Source of the DNA: G963676795 sp963677215
GTDB taxonomy: Bacteria; Desulfobacterota; Desulfuromonadia; Desulfuromonadales; Geopsychrobacteraceae
DNA length: 64,000 nt
Assembly (NCBI GenBank): GCA_963677215.1
Contig: OY781919.1
Span: 1,798,001-1,862,000 of the forward strand
Direction: 5' to 3'
The position numbers were made by a program, and so were the translations under genes. Position 1 is the stretch's first letter; the number at the start of each line of letters is the position of its first letter. Shown here in pieces: positions 57,616 to 64,000 of the stretch. The notes under the pieces were generated by a model that was not told where the DNA came from, did not search any database, and saw only the letters and a program-made list of their open reading frames with translations.

Positions 57616-58932
57616 ATGTCACTCAAAACCTTCGCCGGTGGACTTCATCCACCCGACAGTAAAAGCTACTCCGAGCACAAGGCGATTGAAGCTTGCCCGC
57701 TGCCCGAGGAACTGGTCATCCCGGCCATGCAGCATATCGGCGCTCCCGCCGAGATCTGCGTCGCCAAGGGCGACCTGGTCAAAAAAGGCACAGTGATCGC
57801 CACCGCCAAAGGCTTCGTCTCGGTGCCGATCCATGCCTCCACCTCCGGTGAAGTCATCGCCGTCGAGCCGCGTATGCACCCAAGCGGCAAGCCACTGCCA
57901 AGTGTTGTCATCAAGCCGGACGGCCTCGATACCTGGGATGAGACCCTGCAAGGCGACAACCCCGACGATCTCGACGCGGACGCCTTGAAGCAGAAGATCC
58001 TCGCCTGCGGCATCGTCGGTCTTGGTGGTGCCACCTTCCCGGCCCACGTCAAGCTCTCGCCACCGGCCGAGAAGAAGATCGACACCCTGATCTTGAACGG
58101 CGTCGAGTGTGAGCCCTTCCTGACCGCCGACCACCGCCTCATGCTGGAAGAGAGCGAGCGGCTGATCGACGGCATCAACATCCTGCGCAAGGTGCTTGGC
58201 ATCGAGCGCGCCGTCATCGGCATCGAATCGAACAAGCCGGACGCCATCGCCAAGCTCGGCAAGGAATGCGCCGCGCACAAGATCGAGGTCGTTCCTTTGG
58301 AAGTCAAATACCCGCAAGGGGCCGAGAAGCAGCTGATCGACGCCGTCACCGGCCGCCAGGTGCCCTCCGGCTGCCTGCCGATGGACGCTGGTGTTGTCGT
58401 CCAGAACGTCGGCACCGCCGCGGCCGTCAGCGACGCCATCCGTCTTGGCCACCCATTGGTCGAACGGATCGCCACCGTCACCGGTCCCGGCATCAAGGAA
58501 CCTAAGAACCTTAAAGTAGCCGTCGGCACCCCACTGCAGCACCTGGTCGACGTCTGTGGCGGCTTAAACGGTGAGCCCGGCAAGATCATCATGGGCGGAC
58601 CGATGATGGGCCAGACCCAGCTCTCCCTGGAAGCCCCGGCGATCCGCGGTACCTCGGGCCTGCTGATCTTCCGTAAAGAGGATATCGACACCAAGCCGGC
58701 CAGCCCCTGTATTCGCTGCGGCCGCTGTGTCAGCGTCTGCCCGATCCACCTGCAGCCGACCCTGCTCGCCGCTTACGCAAGGCTCGACCTGATCGACGAA
58801 GCGGAAAGCAACAACGCCCTCGACTGTATCGAGTGCGGCTGCTGTACCTATATCTGCCCGGCGACTCTGCCGCTTGTTCAATCGATCCGCTACGCCAAGG
58901 GCGGCATTATGGCCAAGAGAAGGAAATCCTGA
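57616..58932 (+). CDS. rnfC: Rnf complex subunit C (NADH-binding side)
   Basis: 438 aa. FAGGLHPPDSKSYSEHKAIE opening, SLBB/Nqo1-like FMN-NADH fold (GIVGLGGATFPAHVKL, NGVECEPFLTADHR) and two [4Fe-4S] motifs CIRCGRCVSVCP and CIECGCCTYICP. The start at ATG 57616 follows GAGGTAA; the open frame extends 23 codons into rnfB but these do not belong. Stop overlaps rnfD. Confidence 0.96.
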   Translation: MSLKTFAGGLHPPDSKSYSEHKAIEACPLPEELVIPAMQHIGAPAEICVAKGDLVKKGTVIATAKGFVSVPIHASTSGEVIAVEPRMHPSGKPLPSVVIKPDGLDTWDETLQGDNPDDLDADALKQKILACGIVGLGGATFPAHVKLSPPAEKKIDTLILNGVECEPFLTADHRLMLEESERLIDGINILRKVLGIERAVIGIESNKPDAIAKLGKECAAHKIEVVPLEVKYPQGAEKQLIDAVTGRQVPSGCLPMDAGVVVQNVGTAAAVSDAIRLGHPLVERIATVTGPGIKEPKNLKVAVGTPLQHLVDVCGGLNGEPGKIIMGGPMMGQTQLSLEAPAIRGTSGLLIFRKEDIDTKPASPCIRCGRCVSVCPIHLQPTLLAAYARLDLIDEAESNNALDCIECGCCTYICPATLPLVQSIRYAKGGIMAKRRKS

Positions 58933-59924
58933 TGAACAACCAGCTCTATCTGTCATCCTCACCCCATATTCACAGCGGCGAGACCACCGACAAGATCATG
59001 CGCCTGGTCATCTACGCCCTGATCCCGGCTGTGCTCGTCTCGCTCTACAGCTTCGGCCTGCCGGCGCTGATCGTCATCCTGATCTGCACCATCGGCTGCG
59101 TGGTCTTCGAAGCCCTGGCCAACAAGGCGATGAAACGCGAGATGACCATCAAGGACGGCTCCGCCGCCCTGACCGGCATCCTGCTGGCGCTGAACCTGCC
59201 GCCCACCTGTCCCTGGTGGATGGCATTGCTCGGTGCCGCCATCGCCATCCTGATCGGCAAGCAGGTCTACGGTGGTCTGGGTTCTAACCCGTTCAACCCG
59301 GCCCTGGTGGCCCGGGTTGTCCTTTTGATCTCCTTTCCGGTGCAGATGACCGCCTGGACAGCACCGGCTGTCTTAAGCACCAAGCTCGACGGCATCTCCA
59401 TGGCGACCCCTTTAGGCCTGGCCAAGGAGAGCGTCATGCTCACCGGCAAGCTGCCTGAGATTGTTCACTCCGGGCTGCTCGACTTCTTCCTCGGCAACAG
59501 CGCCGGATCTCTGGGCGAGATGTCGGCCATTGCCCTCTTGCTCGGCGGGCTGTTCCTGCTGTTTAAAAAGATCATCAGCTGGCACACCCCGGTCGCCTAT
59601 ATCGTCACCGTCGTCATCTTCAGCGGCATCTTCTGGATCGTTGATCCGACCAAGTACCCGAGCCCGCTGTTTCATCTCTTGACCGGTGGTCTGATGCTGG
59701 GCGCCTTCTTCATGGCGACCGACATGGTCACGACCCCGGTCACCGGCCGCGGCATGCTGATCTTCGGTTTCGGCTGCGGGATCCTGACCGTGCTGATCCG
59801 TCTGTTCGGCGGTTACCCGGAAGGGGTCTCCTTCGCCATTTTGCTGATGAACGCCGCCACCCCGCTGATTGACCGCTACACCCGTCCGAAGATCTACGGA
59901 CAGGTGGCACCACAGAAGGCTTAA
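58932..59924 (+). CDS. rnfD: Rnf complex subunit D (flavinylated membrane subunit)
   Basis: 330 aa. ATG 58932 overlaps the rnfC TGA. Several membrane helices; GISMATP around residue 159 is the flavinylation motif, Thr159 the expected attachment site of FMN. SPHIHSGETTDKIM near the start and NPFNPALVARV are family marks. Probably part of the ion-conducting path. Confidence 0.95.
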   Translation: MNNQLYLSSSPHIHSGETTDKIMRLVIYALIPAVLVSLYSFGLPALIVILICTIGCVVFEALANKAMKREMTIKDGSAALTGILLALNLPPTCPWWMALLGAAIAILIGKQVYGGLGSNPFNPALVARVVLLISFPVQMTAWTAPAVLSTKLDGISMATPLGLAKESVMLTGKLPEIVHSGLLDFFLGNSAGSLGEMSAIALLLGGLFLLFKKIISWHTPVAYIVTVVIFSGIFWIVDPTKYPSPLFHLLTGGLMLGAFFMATDMVTTPVTGRGMLIFGFGCGILTVLIRLFGGYPEGVSFAILLMNAATPLIDRYTRPKIYGQVAPQKA

Positions 59925-59936
59925 AAGGGAGACATC

Positions 59937-60536
59937 ATGAAAGACATCATCAAACTGCTCGTCGCCCTGACCCTGATTGCCGGCATCTCCGGCCTGATCC
60001 TCTCGGTGGTCGAGTCTTCGACCCGCGAGCCGATTCAGGCCCAGCGCAAGGCGCAGATGGTCAAAGCCCTAAGTGCCGTACTGCCTGCGTTCGACAACAG
60101 CCCTGACACCGACACCGTCAACCTTGAAAACGGCGTCGACAAGAAGGGGAATCCGCTTGAGATTACCTTCTACCGCGCCCGTCAAGGGGATCAGCTGGTC
60201 GGCACCGCCTTCAAGATGATCGCCCCGGAAGGCTACAGCGGCAACATCGAGATCATGATCGGCCTGACCACCGACGAAAGCGTCAGTGGCATCGAGATCT
60301 TGAACCACGCCGAGACCCCAGGGTTAGGTGCCAAGATCACCGAAGGCTGGTTCAAGGAGCAATACAAGGGCAAGAGCCTTGAGAACGCCGACTGGCGGGT
60401 CAAGAAGGACGGCGGTGAGTTCGACCAGATCTCCGGTGCGACCATCTCGCCACGGGCTGTGACCAAAGCGCTCAAGGCCGGTCTCGACTTCTACCATGAG
60501 CACAAAACCGAGATTACTGAAGGAGGCGCACAATGA
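59937..60536 (+). CDS. rnfG: Rnf complex subunit G (covalent FMN)
   Basis: 199 aa. One N-terminal helix, then an extracytoplasmic FMN-binding domain with HAETPGLGAKI and ISGATISPRAV; Thr169 in SGAT is the expected flavin attachment residue. An ApbE flavin transferase would be required; none is in the window. Overlaps rnfE by four bases. Confidence 0.95.
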   Translation: MKDIIKLLVALTLIAGISGLILSVVESSTREPIQAQRKAQMVKALSAVLPAFDNSPDTDTVNLENGVDKKGNPLEITFYRARQGDQLVGTAFKMIAPEGYSGNIEIMIGLTTDESVSGIEILNHAETPGLGAKITEGWFKEQYKGKSLENADWRVKKDGGEFDQISGATISPRAVTKALKAGLDFYHEHKTEITEGGAQ

Positions 60537-61123
60537 GCCTGATGCAGGATTTAACCAAAGGCCTCTGGAAAGAGAACGCCGTCTTCAAGCTGCTCTTGGG
60601 CATGTGTCCGACCCTGGCGGTCACCACCAGCGCCGAGAACGCCCTGGGGATGGGCCTGGCGACCACCTTCGTCTTGATCTGCTCCAATATCGTCGTCTCC
60701 TTGCTGCGCAAGCTGATCCCGTCCGGAGTACGGATTCCGGCCTTTATCATCATCATCGCCACCTTCGTTACGGTTGTGCAGATGGCGATGGAAGCCTGGG
60801 TCTATGACCTCTACAAGGCGCTGGGGATCTTTATCCCACTGATCGTCGTCAACTGTCTGATCTTGGGCCGCGCCGAAGCCTTCGCGTCGAAGAACAACAG
60901 CCTGCGTTCGATCTTCGACGGCATCGGCATGGGCCTCGGCTTCACCCTGGGGCTGTTTATCCTGGGGGCTGTGCGGGAACTGTTCGGTGCCGGCTCGATC
61001 CTGGGTTTCACCATCTTCGGCGGTTCCTACCAGCCGATGCTGCTGATGATCCTGCCACCGGGCGCCTTCATCACCCTCGGGCTGCTGCTGGCATTGATGA
61101 CCAGGTGCGGACAGAAGGCGTAG
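60533..61123 (+). CDS. rnfE: Rnf complex subunit E
   Basis: 196 aa, six helices, paralogue of RnfA. Contains LLGMCPTLAVTTSAENALGMG and IPLIVVNCLILGRAEAFASK. Last structural gene of the operon; no terminator is seen before the IclR gene 23 bases downstream. Confidence 0.95.
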   Translation: MSLMQDLTKGLWKENAVFKLLLGMCPTLAVTTSAENALGMGLATTFVLICSNIVVSLLRKLIPSGVRIPAFIIIIATFVTVVQMAMEAWVYDLYKALGIFIPLIVVNCLILGRAEAFASKNNSLRSIFDGIGMGLGFTLGLFILGAVRELFGAGSILGFTIFGGSYQPMLLMILPPGAFITLGLLLALMTRCGQKA

Positions 61124-61146
61124 GATCGCGAAGGCTGTATTTGGAT

Positions 61147-61944
61147 ATGCATAATGATAAATGTAATGCGGTTGAGAAGGCGCTGAAAATCCTTTTGTTT
61201 TTTGCCCATGACAATACACCAATCGGAACCACCGCTTTGGCTGAGGCTGTCAACTTTAACAAGGCAACGACAAGCCGCTTGTTGATGACTTTGAAAAGTT
61301 ATGGGTTTTTGAATAAGGATTCTGAAACGTCCAAGTACAGCCTTGCCGGCGCCACTGTTTCCCAATTCTGGCACTCTGTGACCAGGGATCTTGATGGCCA
61401 GAGTATCATTATTGCCCAACCTTTCTGTGATCAGTTAAGGGATACGATCTCCGAAACCGTTCATTTTGAAATTCTTTCTGGCAGTCATATGTTTTTGGCA
61501 TATGCAGCTCGTTGCCACAACCCGATATCTGTCTCCATATCGATTGGTGACCGGGTACAGCCTCATACCCACGTCGGAGCCAAGTGTATTGCCGCGTATT
61601 CTCATCCCCATCTCGTCAGGAAGTGGCTTGGGCGATGTTTGTCAGATAGCTCCAAGATTGATAGCCTGTTTGACGAATATCGCCAAATTTTGTTGCGACG
61701 GATCTCTATCGATGACGGGCAGTTTGACAGAAATATCTTTGCAATAGCTGCCCCTGTTTTCGACAGGAACAGCCGGGCAATTGCCAGTGTCGTTGCTTTG
61801 ACGCCTCTTCAAAGAAAACAACGTTTGATGTCTTCTGCTGTCATTGACTCCGTGAGGGATACTGCGCGGACAATTTCAACAAATCTGATGTGCCCAGATG
61901 AATATGATGAGTTATGCGAAATGTATTCAATGAATTATATGTAG
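61147..61944 (+). CDS. IclR-family transcriptional regulator
   Basis: 265 aa from ATG 61147 (MHNDKCNAVEKALKILLFFA). N-terminal winged helix with TTALAEAVNFNKATTSRLLM, then a GAF-like effector domain (GAKCIAAYSHPH, AIAAPVFDRNSRAIASVVAL). IclR proteins often govern aromatic or acyl degradation genes. It is 23 bases downstream of rnfE, and may be cotranscribed, but has a weak ribosome site; upstream in-frame starts lie inside rnfE. Likely targets are rnf or the beta-oxidation gene downstream. Confidence 0.9.
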   Translation: MHNDKCNAVEKALKILLFFAHDNTPIGTTALAEAVNFNKATTSRLLMTLKSYGFLNKDSETSKYSLAGATVSQFWHSVTRDLDGQSIIIAQPFCDQLRDTISETVHFEILSGSHMFLAYAARCHNPISVSISIGDRVQPHTHVGAKCIAAYSHPHLVRKWLGRCLSDSSKIDSLFDEYRQILLRRISIDDGQFDRNIFAIAAPVFDRNSRAIASVVALTPLQRKQRLMSSAVIDSVRDTARTISTNLMCPDEYDELCEMYSMNYM

Positions 61945-62311
61945 GGTGATCTGCTAAGCAATATTTAATTTTCAAATATCTGCTTGTTTGTACCGAAATG
62001 CACGACTCTCGTGGTGTGGATCAATAACACCCAAAACTGGATCAATATTACTCCGCTAATCACCAATCTCGCAAAGATTTCTTTGCGCTCTATCGAGATA
62101 GAGTAATTTTCAAGGTGTCGACTTCGTTTTTGCCCCTTTTGATCAAAGATGAAGTCCGCTAGATCTTGCTGAACCTGTTGCCTGCGTTTTTTATGCAATG
62201 TCATAGACCCTTGTGCGAAAGAAAACAAGGAACAGGTAGGGGGGGGCTTTGACCTGCTGCTTTTTTTCTTGGGCTTTAATTGTTTCATTTGGACATCAAT
62301 ATGAAATATGC

Positions 62312-62358
62312 ACACCAACAGGACCAACCAAAAACATCTTTTGATTGGTCCTGTTGAT
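62312..62358. terminator. long inverted repeat, possible terminator of the iclR transcript
   Basis: CAACAGGACCAA / TTGGTCCTGTTG with a loop of about 17 bases. T tract is poor, so the role is uncertain. Confidence 0.45.
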
Positions 62359-62389
62359 TTATGAAAGCACACAGCCTGTCACTGTATAA

Positions 62390-62428
62390 AACGATAATCG
62401 TTACTTTTGGTCACGAAATATAGTGACC
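62390..62428 (+). promoter_or_regulatory. dyads upstream of a sigma-54 promoter, possible activator sites
   Basis: AACGATAATCGTT (62390-62402) and GGTCAC-N8-GTGACC (62409-62428) are both perfect dyads, 60-100 bases before the -24 box. Confidence 0.45.
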
Positions 62429-62487
62429 TTGCTTACACGGACAGTGCGAATAGTGTGATATTGGTCATTTATCGAACATTTATCGGA

Positions 62488-62503
62488 TGGCACGTTTTCT
62501 GCT
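62488..62503 (+). promoter_or_regulatory. sigma-54 promoter for the 3-hydroxyacyl-CoA dehydrogenase gene
   Basis: TGGCAC-N5-CTGCT matches the consensus TGGCAC-N5-TTGCW with one mismatch and keeps the invariant GG and GC at correct spacing. It lies about 80 bases before ATG 62581. Confidence 0.65.
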
Positions 62504-62580
62504 GTAGAGTTTGTAACGAAACGCGGTTTTCCTGCCGTAATAACAATGAACTCGGCTTGCCGAGAAACAAGGAGGTTGCA

Positions 62581-64000
62581 ATGTCAAAACTTTATCCATC
62601 CTACCAGAACCCATATCTAATCGACGCCGAACGTCCCATGCCGGACGAAATGGCAGTGATCGGGGCGGGCCATATCGGGCCGGACATCGCCTATTTTCTG
62701 CGTACCGGACTGCCAGAGAAGAAACTTTACCTTGTCGATGTAGCTGAAGAGCCGTTGAAAAAGGCCGAAGAGCGTTATAAGACCTATGCGGCCAAAGCTG
62801 TTAAGATGAAAAAGATGTCTCAGGAAATGGCAGACAAGGTTCTGAGCAACATTGTTTACACCACAGACTATAATGACATTAAAAATTGCGGTCTGGTCAT
62901 TGAGGCAGCCACCGAAAACCTGCCATTGAAGAAGAAGATCTTCAGTACTCTGGAAGAAATCTGTGATGAAAAAGCGATCCTGACTTCCAACACCAGTGGT
63001 ATTCCGGCCAATGACATCTTCACTCACCTGAAGCATCCGGAACGCTGTACAATCACTCACTTTTTTGCTCCAGCCTGGCGCAGCCTGCCGGTTGAGATCA
63101 TCAACTGGGAAGGGGCGTCTGACGATCTGATCAATTACCTGTTGTGGTTCTTTGCTAATGTCGGTAAAGCTCCGGTGGTAACAGCCAATGTCTTCTCATT
63201 CCTGTTGAATCGTATTTTTGAACCATGGACCAGTGAAGCGGCTTTTCTGCTCGATAGGGCAACGACTGGACAGGTTGACCATGTTTGTGAAGATATCACC
63301 GGTAGCGGACCCTTCTTCGTCATGGATTTTGCCGGCGGAAACCCTCTGACTTACTCATCCCAGTTGCGCAGAACAGCTGAGCGTGAGTGCTACAGACCTT
63401 CACCTCTGCTTCTTTCAGTTAAGTCCTGGAACGTCAATAAAATCGGCACCAAGGTCGACGTACCCCTGGACCTGAAAGATTGGATCCGGACCCGTATGCT
63501 GGGTTGTGCCTTTTCTCAAGCCTTTGAAATTGCCGACCGCAATATCGGAACACGTCAGGATCTGAACTTCGGCAGCATGATTGCCCTGGCTTTTAAAAAA
63601 GGCCTCTTTGAGCTGATGGATGATCTGGGTGAACGTGAAGTCATGCGTATTGTTGAAGACTTCAACAAGGAACGTCCAGGCTGGCCTCAACCAAAGCGCT
63701 CGATTGCCGAATACACCGATTTCGCACGTGACATTCTGATTGATGACATGGAAGGCGTTCGGATTATCACCATCCGTCGTCCTCAGGCCGCTAACAGCTT
63801 GAGCGCCGGTACCTGTGATGAAATTCTCAAGGAACTGAAAAAAGGCGAGGCTGACGCATCCGTCAAAGGTTTTGTCATTACCGGTTACGGTACCAAGGCC
63901 TTCTGTGCTGGTGCTGACATCAATGGCTTTATTGCTACTATTGATGATTATGCCGCAGGTATGCAGCTTTCACGCGGAAACAGCAAGCTGATTGAATACC
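62581..64000 (+). CDS. 3-hydroxyacyl-CoA dehydrogenase / enoyl-CoA hydratase fusion (3' end outside window)
   Basis: At least 473 aa, open to the window end. N-terminal NAD fold (MAVIGAGHIGPDIAYFL), ITHFFAP with the catalytic His, PVEII with the Glu and NRIFEP in the C-terminal helical part. After about residue 375 an enoyl-CoA hydratase/isomerase domain starts (ILIDDMEGVRIITIRRP, oxyanion region FCAGADINGF). The order, dehydrogenase first, is the reverse of FadB/FadJ. Fits beta-oxidation of a ring-opened or acyl-CoA intermediate. AAGGAGG before ATG 62581. Confidence 0.92.
   Translation, partial: MSKLYPSYQNPYLIDAERPMPDEMAVIGAGHIGPDIAYFLRTGLPEKKLYLVDVAEEPLKKAEERYKTYAAKAVKMKKMSQEMADKVLSNIVYTTDYNDIKNCGLVIEAATENLPLKKKIFSTLEEICDEKAILTSNTSGIPANDIFTHLKHPERCTITHFFAPAWRSLPVEIINWEGASDDLINYLLWFFANVGKAPVVTANVFSFLLNRIFEPWTSEAAFLLDRATTGQVDHVCEDITGSGPFFVMDFAGGNPLTYSSQLRRTAERECYRPSPLLLSVKSWNVNKIGTKVDVPLDLKDWIRTRMLGCAFSQAFEIADRNIGTRQDLNFGSMIALAFKKGLFELMDDLGEREVMRIVEDFNKERPGWPQPKRSIAEYTDFARDILIDDMEGVRIITIRRPQAANSLSAGTCDEILKELKKGEADASVKGFVITGYGTKAFCAGADINGFIATIDDYAAGMQLSRGNSKLIEY

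Larger units (their letters stand above)
61945..62580. other. 636-bp regulatory intergenic region
   Basis: No gene supported. It holds a long inverted repeat AACAGGACCAA / TTGGTCCTGTT (about 62312-62357), two small dyads and a sigma-54 promoter before the acyl-CoA gene. A run of eight Gs lies near 62238. Confidence 0.6.

Noticed and set aside
57619..58694. Two long minus-strand frames (307 and 342 codons) opposite rnfC
   Set aside because: Shadows caused by the high third-position GC of rnfC; composition is low-complexity and nothing is recognisable.

Overview
The window reads as a chromosome segment of a strictly anaerobic, Gram-negative, Desulfuromonadales-type (former Deltaproteobacteria) bacterium. 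The reasons are the dnaX-ybaB-recR block behind a small SRP RNA, a single-chain pyruvate:ferredoxin oxidoreductase, an MXAN_5187-like protein, a B12-binding radical SAM protein, sigma-54 control elements, an Rnf complex of the rnfABCDGE order and an outer-membrane aromatic-transport-type protein. No rRNA or tRNA gene and no CRISPR array was seen.

From 1 to about 29.2 kb the DNA is mostly housekeeping: SRP RNA, dnaX, ybaB, recR, nifJ/por, an AEC permease, an aminotransferase behind a possible attenuator, glutamate-cysteine ligase, transketolase, a PilZ protein, a sigma-54 activator next to two small heat-shock proteins, clpB, a REC-PilZ-GAF protein, a radical SAM protein, glmU and glmS. Two things stand out. 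One is a tandem array of four copies of a 264-bp unit (10984-11982), each ending in a terminator hairpin whose loop carries a CCTCCCC anti-Shine-Dalgarno motif; it looks like a family of small RNAs. The other is an intact IS4-family element with a 9-bp target duplication.

From about 29.3 to 50.8 kb lies an accessory island broken up by insertion sequences in several states of decay: IS3-type remnants, an apparently intact IS407-like element nested in an older IS3 element, an IS21 element inside an IS481 element, and an IS200 tnpA remnant. Between them are a UbiX-like flavin prenyltransferase, a dihydroorotate-dehydrogenase-like flavoprotein, two UroD/MtaA-type methyltransferases, a cognate corrinoid protein, an SphA/MetA-like outer-membrane protein with a decayed paralogue, a fumarate-reductase-like flavoprotein with its own ferredoxin, a LysR regulator, an MFS transporter and a DUF1097 membrane protein. 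My inference is uptake, O-demethylation and reductive processing of methoxylated or acylated phenolics.

From 51 to 64 kb this theme continues. There is an orphan ferredoxin lacking one cluster-2 cysteine, then a minus-strand operon of a DAPG-hydrolase (PhlG/phloretin hydrolase)-like C-C hydrolase, a 2x[4Fe-4S] ferredoxin and an AprA-like flavoprotein, divergent from a LysR gene. A complete rnfABCDGE operon follows with an IclR regulator behind it, then a 3-hydroxyacyl-CoA dehydrogenase/enoyl-CoA hydratase fusion behind a good sigma-54 promoter, cut by the window end. Together these could open and beta-oxidise an aromatic-derived acid, with Rnf linking the ferredoxin and NADH pools. The substrate is not proven by sequence.
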